From positions 248,001-312,000 of the forward strand of contig NZ_MWLQ01000011.1 in NCBI RefSeq assembly GCF_010634855.1: a stretch of 64,000 bases of DNA, read 5' to 3'. The notes below the pieces were generated by a model. The model saw only the letters and a program-made list of their open reading frames with translations. It was not told the origin of the DNA and did no database searches. Below, in pieces: positions 9,352 through 16,925 of this stretch; position 1 is the first letter of the stretch; each line of letters starts with the position of its first letter. The position numbers were made by a program, and so were the translations under genes. The stretch is from Microbacterium sp. B35-30. Its GTDB lineage: Bacteria; Actinomycetota; Actinomycetes; Actinomycetales; Microbacteriaceae.

Positions 9352-11028
9352 TCAGTGGCGCGCGACGATGGCCGCGGCATCCGTCCCCATCGGCAGCACG
9401 CCGTACTGCGCCCCGCGCTCCTCGCCCACGCGAGCGGCGATGAACGCCTCGGCGTCGCGGCCGGGCGCGTGCCGGAGCATGAGCGACGCCTGGAACGCCA
9501 GTGCGAGATCCTCGCTCAGGCGGCGGGCCTGCGACGCGGCCGCGTCCGGATCCGCCGTCAGCCGCTGCAGCAGGCCCAGCGTGCGGTCGACGTGGCGATC
9601 GAGCACGACGGAGGCGCCGGCGGTGCTCGCGAGCTCGTCGGCGAAGGCTTCGCCCGAGTCGCGGTCACGAGTGAGCGCCCGGAGCACGTCGAGGGCGATG
9701 ACGTTGCCCGAGCCCTCCCAGATCGCCATGACGGGCTGCTCGCGATAGCGGCGGGCGAGCGGGAACGTTTCGGTGTACCCGTTGCCGCCCAGGCACTCCA
9801 GCGCCTCGTAGGCGTGATGGGGGCCGCGTTTGCACACCCAGTACTTCGACACGGGCGTCGCGAGGCGACGAAGGGCGACATCGCGATCGGATGCCTCGGC
9901 CTCGAAGAGCTGCGCGAGGCGCATGCCCGTGAGCATCGCCGCCTCGTACTCGAGAGCGAGGTCGGCGAGCACGCCGGTCATCGCCGGCTGGTCCACGAGC
10001 GGCGCCCCGAACGCCTCTCGCCCGCGCGCGTGCCACAGCGCTTCGGCGAGGGACTGCCGCATGCCCGCCGCAGTGCCCAGCACGCAGTCGAGGCGCGTGC
10101 GCTGCACCATCTCGATGATGGTGCGCACCCCGCGGCCGGGCTCGCCGACGAGGAATCCGACGGTCCCGTCGAACTCGACCTCCGCCGAGGCGTTGGAGCG
10201 ATTGCCGAGCTTGTCCTTCAGCCGCTGGATGCGGAACACGTTGCGCATGCCGTGCGGCAGGGCGCGCGGCACGAACAGGCACGTCAGCCCTTCATCGACG
10301 CCGCTGCTGCGCGTGTGCGCCAGCACGAGGAATCCGTCCGACATCGGCGCCGAGCAGAACCACTTGTGGCCGGTGAGCTGGTACGCGTGACCGCCCATCG
10401 ACTCTCCGACCGTGGTGCCGGCGCGCACATCGGATCCGCCCTGCTTCTCGGTCATCGCCATGCCGATGAGCGCGCTGCGCTTCTCGCCCTCCACGATGAG
10501 GCGCGGCTCGTACTCGCGCGAGTACAGGCGCGGCAGCCAGGTGTCGGCGATCCACGGCGAGCCCTCGATCGACGCGACGGCGGCATGGGTCATCGAGACC
10601 GGGCAGGCGTGCCCGGGCTCGACCTGGGCGAAGAGCATGAACATGGCGGCGCGCGCGACGTGCGCGCCCGGCTTCGGGTCGGCCCATGCCGAGGTGTGCG
10701 CTCCACGGGCGATGGCCTCGCCGATCACGCGGTGATACGACGGGTCGTACTCGACCTCGTCGAGGCGGTAGCCCCAGCGGTCGTGCGGGTACGCGATGGG
10801 GGTGTGGACGCTGGCGAGCTCCGCGTCGCGCTGGAACGAGCCCGAACCGACGACTCCCCCGGCCTCGCGCAGCGCGTCTTCGGCCCAGTCGGCGCCGAAC
10901 GCGCGCACCGCGCCGCCCAGCGGCACGTTGAGCGCGTACTCGTCGACGTCGACGCGCCAGGGCGGCTGGTTCTCGACGTAGTGCGTCGCCGCGCCGATCA
11001 CCCGCTGGCCTCGCGCGAACGAGGTCAT
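9352..11028 (-). CDS. AidB-like acyl-CoA dehydrogenase family flavoprotein
   Basis: A 558-residue FAD-dependent acyl-CoA dehydrogenase fold protein. Length and motifs match the AidB subgroup rather than short-chain enzymes: an N-terminal NQPPWRVDVDEYALN block, MAMTEKQGGSDVRAG and HKWFCSAPMSDGFLV. The C-terminal run ECLGGNGYTETFPLARRYRE then PVMAIWEGSGN closely resembles E. coli AidB. E. coli AidB binds DNA and is part of the alkylation response; whether this protein binds DNA is unknown. The start at 11028 was chosen because its ATG overlaps the upstream stop (ATGA); the frame is open further but reads through other genes. It is the last gene of a coupled four-gene cassette. Confidence 0.85.
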   Translation of the reverse strand: MTSFARGQRVIGAATHYVENQPPWRVDVDEYALNVPLGGAVRAFGADWAEDALREAGGVVGSGSFQRDAELASVHTPIAYPHDRWGYRLDEVEYDPSYHRVIGEAIARGAHTSAWADPKPGAHVARAAMFMLFAQVEPGHACPVSMTHAAVASIEGSPWIADTWLPRLYSREYEPRLIVEGEKRSALIGMAMTEKQGGSDVRAGTTVGESMGGHAYQLTGHKWFCSAPMSDGFLVLAHTRSSGVDEGLTCLFVPRALPHGMRNVFRIQRLKDKLGNRSNASAEVEFDGTVGFLVGEPGRGVRTIIEMVQRTRLDCVLGTAAGMRQSLAEALWHARGREAFGAPLVDQPAMTGVLADLALEYEAAMLTGMRLAQLFEAEASDRDVALRRLATPVSKYWVCKRGPHHAYEALECLGGNGYTETFPLARRYREQPVMAIWEGSGNVIALDVLRALTRDRDSGEAFADELASTAGASVVLDRHVDRTLGLLQRLTADPDAAASQARRLSEDLALAFQASLMLRHAPGRDAEAFIAARVGEERGAQYGVLPMGTDAAAIVARH

Positions 11029-12155
11029 GACCGCTCCGTCTCCACCGCCATCGCGCGGGCGTACTGCTCGCCGGGACTGAGCGGCGCCCGCGTCACGATG
11101 TCGTGGACGAACTCGAGCTTGTGGCGGACCGGTGTGACGATCTTGAACGGATACAGGTCGCCGAAGCCCATCGCACGGTTGATGCGGTTGAAGCCCTGCG
11201 ACAGCCATTCCCAGTCGGTGAGCAGACGCTGGATCGGCTCCCGCTCGTACGAGGCGAGCGGCACGACATCCGTGTCGCGGAGGTTCGTCACCGACGCATC
11301 GAGATGGATGCCGATGACCGCCGCGGTCTGCAAGGTGCCGGTGATGTGGAGATAGTGGGCGAACGTCTCGGCGAAGTCCTCCCACGGGTGCATGGTGGCG
11401 TACTCCGAGATGAACGACTGGCTCCAGTCGGAGGGAGCGCCCACCCGGTAGTGATGCTTCAGCGCGTCGCGGTAGCTGGAGCGCTCGTCGCCGAACAGCT
11501 CACGGCAGCGCGCCCACAGGGCGTCATCGGTGAGCAGCACGTTCTGGTAGTAGTGACCTACTTCGTGGCGGAGGTGCCCGAGGATCGTCCGGTAGGGCTC
11601 GCCCAGGCGCACGCGGAGCGCCTCGCGACGATCGTCGAGGCTTTCGGCCAGGTCGATCGTGATGATGCCGTTGGAGTGCCCGATCGTGACGGGCTTGCCG
11701 TCGGACAGGCTCGAGATGAGGTCGAACCCGAGGCCGCCCTTCTCGACGTCCCAGCCGACGATCGGCAGCCCGAGGTCGGCGAGCTGGAGGATCAGGCGAC
11801 GCTTCGCCTCTTCGGTCTTCGCGAGCTTCTCGAGCGCGACGGTGTCGTTGCCGGCCGGTCGGCGACGGGTGAGCCGGCACGAGAAGCACCGGCCGGCCGG
11901 CGCGTTCTCCCACACCAGCCAGTTGCAGGCCCAGTCGCGGTTCGAGCAGGTGTACCAGGTCTCACCGTCGATGACGGCTTGATCGTGACGGATGCCGTGG
12001 AACTCGCGTGTCGGCACGTGATAGCCGATCTCGCCCTCGCAGTTCGGACACCGCAGGGTGTCGAGGTAGACGAAGTGGCGACAATGCGGACAGCGGGGCT
12101 GCGAGCTCACGGTCTCACCGTAGCGTGCGCGCGTGGGAGCGGAGGCATGCGTCAT
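11025..12155 (-). CDS. Putative zinc-binding metallopeptidase (Peptidase_Mx type)
   Basis: A 376-residue protein. The N-terminal zinc ribbon has CPHC and CPNC knuckles, with further Cys at CSNRDWAC and CFSC. A catalytic domain follows with HEVGHYY (HExxH, near residue 197) and a downstream FAETFAHYLHI block that may give the third ligand. This matches the uncharacterised putative zinc-binding metallopeptidase family; no substrate is known to me. The ATG at 12155 overlaps the upstream stop by 4 nt (ATGA), which decides this start over a GTG at 12110. Its own stop overlaps the AidB-like start the same way, so translation is probably coupled across the cassette. Confidence 0.8.
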   Translation of the reverse strand: MTHASAPTRARYGETVSSQPRCPHCRHFVYLDTLRCPNCEGEIGYHVPTREFHGIRHDQAVIDGETWYTCSNRDWACNWLVWENAPAGRCFSCRLTRRRPAGNDTVALEKLAKTEEAKRRLILQLADLGLPIVGWDVEKGGLGFDLISSLSDGKPVTIGHSNGIITIDLAESLDDRREALRVRLGEPYRTILGHLRHEVGHYYQNVLLTDDALWARCRELFGDERSSYRDALKHHYRVGAPSDWSQSFISEYATMHPWEDFAETFAHYLHITGTLQTAAVIGIHLDASVTNLRDTDVVPLASYEREPIQRLLTDWEWLSQGFNRINRAMGFGDLYPFKIVTPVRHKLEFVHDIVTRAPLSPGEQYARAMAVETERS

Positions 12156-13291
12156 GCCGCCGGGACGAGCTCCACGCGCAGCAGCAGATCGCCATCGGGC
12201 CCCGGCGAGCCGCGCCCGTCGGTGTTGCTCGTGAGCACCCAGAGCGACCCGTCGGGCACTGCGACGACGTCGCGGAGACGCCCGTACTCGCCGGCGAAGG
12301 CCGGGATGGGATCGTCGACCGCTCCGTCCGCCCGCGTGTCGACCTGCCAGAGCCGCTCGCCGCGCAGACCCGCGACGAACACTGTGTCGCCGGCAGCGGC
12401 GATGCCGCTGGGGCTCGCGTCGCTGGTGGCCCACTGAGCGACCGGATCAACGAAGCCCTCCCGGCCGGCGATGCCTTCGACGAGCGGCCACCCGTAGTTC
12501 GCGCCGGGTTCGATGCGGTTCAGCTCGTCCCACGTGTTCTGTCCGAACTCGCTCGCCCACATCGCGCCGTCGGCGGTCCACGCGATGCCCTGCACGTTGC
12601 GGTGCCCCATCGACCAGACGCGGGTGCCCCACGGGTTGCCCGGCGCCGGAGCGCCGTCCTCCGTGATGCGCAGGATCTTACCGCCGAGGGCGTCGGGATC
12701 CTGCGCGGCGTCACGCTGCTGCGCGTCGCCTGTCGTGACGTACAGGTAGCCGTCCGGGCCGAACGCGAGACGCCCGCCATCATGCGTATTCGCGCGCGGG
12801 ATGCCGTCCAGCACCACCTCGGGCTCGCCCAGCCCGAACGATCCCGGCTCGCCGTCGAGCGGCATCCGCACCACGCGATTGTCGTCCGCGGCACCGAAGT
12901 AGGCGAAGAGCATCGGTGTGTCGCCGGTCGTCAGCAGAGCGAGTCCGTGCAGCCCCGATTCGCCTCCCGACACGACACCCGGCACAGCGCCCACCTCGTG
13001 CAGCGCTCCGTCTGCCGTCAGCTCGAGCACGGCGCCGTCATCGCGCTGCGAGACGAGCGCGCCGCCGTCGGCGAGGGGCACCACCGACCAGGGCGCGGCG
13101 AGGCCGGACGCGAGCGTGCCGGTCACCTTCCCGACGCGCCACCGGCCCTCGCTCGTCGGCGAGGCGCTCGGCCCCATCGTGGCCGCCTGCGAGGGAGGAG
13201 CCGGTCGCGGGGTGGTGGCGCTGCAGCCGGAGGCCGTTATCAGCACCACGAGGAGGCATCCGATCGCCGCCCGCGAAGGATGTCTCGTCAT
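12152..13291 (-). CDS. PQQ-dependent sugar dehydrogenase-like lipoprotein (six-bladed beta-propeller)
   Basis: A 379-residue exported protein. Residues 1-23 form a signal peptide ending in a clear lipobox (ITASGC). After a low-complexity spacer comes a soluble glucose dehydrogenase/Hhip-type propeller: GLAAPWSVVPLADGG, SGLHGLALL, LAFGPDGYLYVTTGD, GGKILRI, GHRNVQGIAW, MWASEFGQNTWDELNRIEPGANYGWP. These are hallmark blade motifs of the PQQ-dependent aldose sugar dehydrogenase family. Whether it uses PQQ cannot be judged, and no PQQ genes are in the window. The ATG at 13291 overlaps the VOC stop (ATGA). It would sit on the outer face of the membrane. Confidence 0.85.
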   Translation of the reverse strand: MTRHPSRAAIGCLLVVLITASGCSATTPRPAPPSQAATMGPSASPTSEGRWRVGKVTGTLASGLAAPWSVVPLADGGALVSQRDDGAVLELTADGALHEVGAVPGVVSGGESGLHGLALLTTGDTPMLFAYFGAADDNRVVRMPLDGEPGSFGLGEPEVVLDGIPRANTHDGGRLAFGPDGYLYVTTGDAQQRDAAQDPDALGGKILRITEDGAPAPGNPWGTRVWSMGHRNVQGIAWTADGAMWASEFGQNTWDELNRIEPGANYGWPLVEGIAGREGFVDPVAQWATSDASPSGIAAAGDTVFVAGLRGERLWQVDTRADGAVDDPIPAFAGEYGRLRDVVAVPDGSLWVLTSNTDGRGSPGPDGDLLLRVELVPAA

Positions 13292-13764
13292 CCGTCCGCC
13301 ACGGCGGCCTCGAGCGCGGCGAGGTCGATGCGCCGCATGCGGAGCATGGCCTGCACGGCGCGATGCGCGATGTCGGGGTCGGGGTGGCGGATCAGCTCGA
13401 CCAGGCGGTCGGGGATGATCTGCCATGACAGGCCCCAGCGGTCCTTGAGCCACCCGCACGGCTGCTCCTGACCTCCGTTCCCGGTCAGCGCGTCCCAGTA
13501 GCGGTCGACCTCGGCCTGAGTCCGGCAGGGCACGTAGAGCGAGAACGCCTCGGTGAATGGGAACTGCGGTCCGGCATCCATTCCGAAGTAGTCCCGGCCC
13601 CCCAGGCGGAAGTGCACGTGCATGACCTTCCCGCCCATTCCGGGGACCTCGTCGGGGTAGCGGTCGATGCTCACCACCTCGGAGTCGGGAATGAGCGCCG
13701 TGTAGAACGTGACCGCCTCCTCGGCGGCGTCGTCGAACCACAGGAACGGGGTGACTGCGCTCAT
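13288..13764 (-). CDS. VOC superfamily protein, PhnB-like
   Basis: A 158-residue protein of the glyoxalase/bleomycin-resistance/dioxygenase superfamily, in the PhnB/3-demethylubiquinone-like branch. It begins MSAVTPFLWFDDAAEEA and continues with FYTALIPDSEV, VMHVHFRLGG, FSLYVPCRTQAEVDRYWDAL, CGWLKDRWGLSWQIIP. The ending, IAHRAVQAMLRMRRIDLAAL, is shared by many YcgJ/PhnB homologues. The ATG at 13764 has AGGTGGG just upstream; longer starts add no family sequence. Its function is not known. It is the first gene of a four-gene chain joined by 4-nt overlaps. Confidence 0.85.
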   Translation of the reverse strand: MSAVTPFLWFDDAAEEAVTFYTALIPDSEVVSIDRYPDEVPGMGGKVMHVHFRLGGRDYFGMDAGPQFPFTEAFSLYVPCRTQAEVDRYWDALTGNGGQEQPCGWLKDRWGLSWQIIPDRLVELIRHPDPDIAHRAVQAMLRMRRIDLAALEAAVADG

Positions 13765-13817
13765 GGGTCCCACCTTCGCCGACGCGACCCGCGCACGCAA
13801 TGGGTGGATCCGGGTGG

Positions 13818-14918
13818 TCAGGCCTGCCGCAGGGGAAGCCGCACCGCGACCCGCAATCCACCCTCGGCCCGCGCGACGATCGTCAGCGTCCCGCCGTGAG
13901 CCCCGGCGATGCTCCGGACGATGGCCAGGCCCAGGCCGACGCCGGCGTGGTCGTCGGTGCGGATGCGTTCGCTTCCCCGCTGGAACGGCTCTGCCAGGGT
14001 CGAGACGAGCTGCGGACTCAGCGTCTCCCCCGTGTTCTCGACCGCGATCTCGGCGGCGCCCGACTGGACGGATGTGACGATGTCGACCGTGCCGCCCTCA
14101 GCCAGGTTGTGGACGATCCCGTTGTGCACGAGGTTCGACGCCAGCTGCAGCAGCAGTGCGGGTGAGCCGGACGCGGGAGTGACGCCGCCGTGCGTGCGCA
14201 GTGTGATGCCACGCGCTTCTGCGACCGGCAGGAGCGCCTCGGCGGCCTCCTCCGCGACGAGCGACAGATCGACGTCCTCCCGGGTGAAGGACCGCTGGTC
14301 GGCCCGGCTCAGCACCAGCAGCGCCTCGGTCAGGCCGATGGCTCGGGTGTTGACGATCGCCAGCCGGCGGATCAGCTCATCGACGTCGCGGTCGGGGTCG
14401 TTGCGGGCGACGTCGAGCAGCGTCCTCGTGATCGCCAGCGGGGTGCGCAGCTCGTGCGAGGCGTTTGCGGCGAACCGGCGCTGCTCGGCCACGTGGGCTT
14501 CGAGCTGCGCCAGCATCGCGTCGAAGCTGTCCGCCAGCTCGCGGAACTCGTCGTCGGCGCCTTCGAGGTCGATCCGATGCGACAGCGAGCCGTCCGCGGC
14601 CCGGCGCGTGGCATCTGTGATCCGCCTCAGGGGTGCCAGCATCCGCCCGGCGAGGAACCACCCACCCAGCAGTCCGAAGGCGAGGAGGAACAGCAGGGCC
14701 CAGACCGCAGCGGGCGCGAAGGCGCGGATGAGGTCGCCGCGGTTCGGCACGAACGGGCCGGGACCGGTGATGGGCCCGTTGGGGACATAGCGCAGCAGGA
14801 ACACCCACACGATCGCGAGCAGCACCCCGCCCGCGACCATCAGGAACCCCGCGTAGCTCAGTGTCAGCTTGAGCCGGACGCTGAGCCCCGGCTCCCTACT
14901 CACCGCCGGCACTTCCAC
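13818..14918 (-). CDS. Sensor histidine kinase (HisKA/HATPase)
   Basis: A 366-residue membrane kinase. Two transmembrane segments (about 19-43 and 69-91) flank a very short extracellular loop, so it may sense the membrane or a partner rather than a soluble ligand. A HAMP domain follows (AGRMLAPLRRI, about 90-145). The HisKA phospho-acceptor is NASHELRTPLA (His155). The HATPase has NLVHNGIVHN (N box), ENTG and VGLGLAIV (G boxes). The gene overlaps the response regulator stop by 23 nt, so the pair is one operon, with VanY divergent beyond it. Confidence 0.92.
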   Translation of the reverse strand: MEVPAVSREPGLSVRLKLTLSYAGFLMVAGGVLLAIVWVFLLRYVPNGPITGPGPFVPNRGDLIRAFAPAAVWALLFLLAFGLLGGWFLAGRMLAPLRRITDATRRAADGSLSHRIDLEGADDEFRELADSFDAMLAQLEAHVAEQRRFAANASHELRTPLAITRTLLDVARNDPDRDVDELIRRLAIVNTRAIGLTEALLVLSRADQRSFTREDVDLSLVAEEAAEALLPVAEARGITLRTHGGVTPASGSPALLLQLASNLVHNGIVHNLAEGGTVDIVTSVQSGAAEIAVENTGETLSPQLVSTLAEPFQRGSERIRTDDHAGVGLGLAIVRSIAGAHGGTLTIVARAEGGLRVAVRLPLRQA

Positions 14919-15576
14919 CCGCCTCGATCCGGTACCCGACTCCGGGAACGGTGGCGATCACCCACGGTTCGCCGAGTCGCTTCCGCAGGGCCGACACCGT
15001 GATGCGCACCGCGTTGGTGAACGGGTCGGCGTTCTCGTCCCACGCCCGCTCGAGCAGATCCTCCGCGCTGACGACGCCGCCCTCCGCGCCCATCAGCACC
15101 TCGAGCACCGCGAACTGCTTGCGGGTGAGCGCGATGTACCGATCGTCCCGGTACACCTCACGGCGGAACGGATCCAGCCGCAGCCCCGCGATCTCCCGCA
15201 CCGGCGGCCGGCTGTGCGCGCGCCGACGGTCGAGGGCGCGCAGGCGCAGGACGAGCTCCTGCAGGTCGAACGGCTTGGTGAGGTAGTCGTCCGCGCCGAG
15301 ACCGAAGCCGGTGGCCTTGTCGTCGATCCTGTCCGCAGCGGTGAGCATCAGGATCGGGATGCCGCTCCCCGAGGCCACGAGGTGCGCGGCGATGTCGTCG
15401 CCCGAGGGTCCCGGGATGTCACGATCGAGCACCGCGATGTCGTAGGCGTTGATGGACAGCAGCTCCAGTGCCGTGTCGCCGTCGCCCGCGATGTCGGCCG
15501 CGATCGCCTCGAGACGCAGGCCGTCGCGGATGGCCTCGGCCATGAGGAGTTCGTCTTCCACCACCAGCACGCGCAT
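14896..15576 (-). CDS. OmpR/PhoB-type response regulator
   Basis: A 226-residue regulator. The receiver domain has the acidic pair VEDE (7-10), phospho-acceptor Asp51 in LDRDIPGPSG, and Lys101 in YLTKPF. The winged-helix domain ends with NAVRITVSALRKRLG and TVPGVGYRIE. The start at 15576 gives the canonical MRVLVVEDE beginning. A TACCAT box lies exactly 6 nt upstream. It precedes and overlaps the kinase gene. The divergent VanY gene, 86 bp away, is the obvious candidate target. Confidence 0.93.
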   Translation of the reverse strand: MRVLVVEDELLMAEAIRDGLRLEAIAADIAGDGDTALELLSINAYDIAVLDRDIPGPSGDDIAAHLVASGSGIPILMLTAADRIDDKATGFGLGADDYLTKPFDLQELVLRLRALDRRRAHSRPPVREIAGLRLDPFRREVYRDDRYIALTRKQFAVLEVLMGAEGGVVSAEDLLERAWDENADPFTNAVRITVSALRKRLGEPWVIATVPGVGYRIEAGGSAGGE

Positions 15577-15582
15577 GCTCCG

Positions 15583-15588
15583 ATGGTA
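15583..15588 (-). promoter_or_regulatory. -10 box for the response regulator (leaderless)
   Basis: TACCAT on the minus strand ends 6 nt before the ATG at 15576; the GGAG in the spacer could also act as a short Shine-Dalgarno. Confidence 0.5.
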
Positions 15589-15662
15589 CGAGCCGGCGCA
15601 TATCGTCCCCCTATCCGAAACCGCATACGCCGTCGCAACACCCGCCCGCGTGGGGTGGGAGC

Positions 15663-16322
15663 ATGACTGCAACAGCTCACACGCGCACGCGACCCGCGGT
15701 TCTCCGGAGGCTGATCCTCGCAGTGGTCGTCGTGTGCGCGGTCTCCATCGGCGCTGCCGTCCACCAGTCGGCCGCAGGTGCCGGCGCGCCCGGCCCCGGC
15801 GACCCGGGTACGGCCGCGCATCCACCGGCGACAGGGGCGATGGATGCTGCGGCCGCCGATGGCGCGATCACCGAAGCGGACGGGCTGCTTCCCGGCGGCG
15901 TCACGGTGTCCGCCGGCGCATACGCGGGCATCGCGCGCCTCACCCCCGCTCTGCTCGATGCGCTGCGGCACGCGTCGGAGGATGCCGGGCAGCAGGGCAT
16001 CGTGATCCACGTGAACAGCGGCTGGCGATCGGCCGAATACCAGGACCGGCTTCTTCAGCAGGCGGTGGCGCAGTACGGCTCCGAGACGGAGGCGGCCCGT
16101 TGGGTCGCCACGGCAGCCACCTCGGCGCACGTCGCCGGCGAGGCGATCGACATCGGGTCGTTCGACGCCGTCGCCTGGCTGTCGGCCCACGGCGCCGGGT
16201 ACGGACTCTGCCAGACCTACGAGAACGAGTCGTGGCATTTCGAACTGCGCGCCGATGCCATCAGTCGCGGCTGCCCCGCGCCGTACGCCGATCCGACCGC
16301 GGACCCCCGGATGCAGGGGTGA
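15663..16322 (+). CDS. VanY-type D-alanyl-D-alanine carboxypeptidase
   Basis: A 219-residue exported or membrane-anchored Zn peptidase of the M15B family. One hydrophobic segment lies at residues 17-32, followed by a low-complexity Gly/Ala/Pro linker. In the catalytic domain, TSAHVAGEAIDIG supplies ligands His156 and Asp163, and ESWHFE supplies Glu189 and the third ligand His192. VNSGWRSAEYQDRL is also typical. It would remove terminal D-Ala from peptidoglycan stem peptides. The ATG has a GGTGGGAG Shine-Dalgarno. It is divergent from the two-component pair, an arrangement like vanRS-vanY. No vanHAX genes are present, so glycopeptide resistance is not implied. Confidence 0.9.
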   Translation: MTATAHTRTRPAVLRRLILAVVVVCAVSIGAAVHQSAAGAGAPGPGDPGTAAHPPATGAMDAAAADGAITEADGLLPGGVTVSAGAYAGIARLTPALLDALRHASEDAGQQGIVIHVNSGWRSAEYQDRLLQQAVAQYGSETEAARWVATAATSAHVAGEAIDIGSFDAVAWLSAHGAGYGLCQTYENESWHFELRADAISRGCPAPYADPTADPRMQG

Positions 16323-16370
16323 GGCACGCAGGTCGCCGACAAGACAGTGTCGGCGCGACGGGAAAACCGA

Positions 16371-16395
16371 AAGGCCGCCCTGATCGGGCGGCCTT
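16371..16395. terminator. Intrinsic terminator between VanY and tRNA-Ala
   Basis: AAGGCCGCCC (16371-16380) and GGGCGGCCTT (16386-16395) form a perfect 10-bp stem with a 5-nt loop. T-rich sequence flanks it on both sides, so it can serve the VanY gene (+) and tRNA-Ala (-). Confidence 0.75.
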
Positions 16396-16400
16396 TTCGG

Positions 16401-16473
16401 TGGACCTGAGGGGACTCGAACCCCTGACCCCCTGCATGCCATGCAGGTGCGCTACCAGCTGCGCCACAGGCCC
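16401..16473 (-). tRNA. tRNA-Ala (anticodon GGC)
   Basis: The minus strand folds as a cloverleaf. Acceptor GGGCCTG pairs with CAGGTCC; the D arm is GCGCAGCTGGTAGCGC; the anticodon stem CCTGC/GCAGG has loop ATGGCAT (anticodon GGC); the T arm contains GGTTCGAGTC. The gene is 73 nt including discriminator A, and the following bases read CCG, so CCA is not encoded. It reads alanine codons GCC/GCT. Confidence 0.97.
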
Positions 16474-16544
16474 GGATGATGCTCCCGCTCTCGCGGGGCA
16501 ACTCGTCAAGCTTACAACATTCCGAGCGGTGCTCCGAACCAGCG

Positions 16545-16925
16545 TCAGTCCTCGGCGGCCGCCGGCGCGGGAACATCGACGGGCACGACGGGGCAGTCCT
16601 TCCACAGTCGCTCGAGCCCGTAGTAGATGCGCTCCTCCTCGTGGAAGACGTGCACCACCAGGTCGCCGAAGTCGATCAGCACCCACCGCGATTCCTGGCG
16701 TCCTTCACGGCGCAGGCGCTTGTAGCCGGCCTCGAGGAGCTTGTCCTCGATCTCGTCCGCGATCGCCGCCACGTTGCGCTCGCTGCGCCCCGTGACGAGC
16801 AGGAAGATGTCGACCAGCGGAAGGGGCTCCGACACGTCGAGGGCGACGAGGTCCTCGCCGCCCTTCGAGTCCGCCGCGGCTGCGGCGATCTGCAGCATGT
16901 CATGTGACTGCGCACTCGCGACCAT
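16545..16925 (-). CDS. rsfS: Ribosome silencing factor RsfS
   Basis: A 126-residue RsfS/Iojap family protein that binds ribosomal protein uL14 and blocks subunit joining in slow growth. It contains the family run DLVALDVSEPLPLVDIFLLVTGRSERNVAAI split across two helices and strands, then WVLIDFGDLVVHVFHEEERIYYGLERLW. The C-terminus is a short acidic, Pro/Ala-rich tail. Its start codon overlaps the upstream stop by one base (TAATG), indicating termination-reinitiation. It is the last protein gene of the unit 74-aa protein, nadD, 441-aa protein, rsfS. Confidence 0.95.
   Translation of the reverse strand: MVASAQSHDMLQIAAAAADSKGGEDLVALDVSEPLPLVDIFLLVTGRSERNVAAIADEIEDKLLEAGYKRLRREGRQESRWVLIDFGDLVVHVFHEEERIYYGLERLWKDCPVVPVDVPAPAAAED

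Noticed and set aside
12152..13861. A single 569-codon frame joining VOC-region sequence to the propeller lipoprotein
   Set aside because: The upstream part is out of frame with the VOC gene. The signal peptide with lipobox and the ATGA overlap set the start at 13291.
15663..16322. Vancomycin resistance cluster
   Set aside because: VanY and a two-component pair are present, but there is no vanH, vanA or vanX nearby, and VanY-type carboxypeptidases are common housekeeping enzymes.
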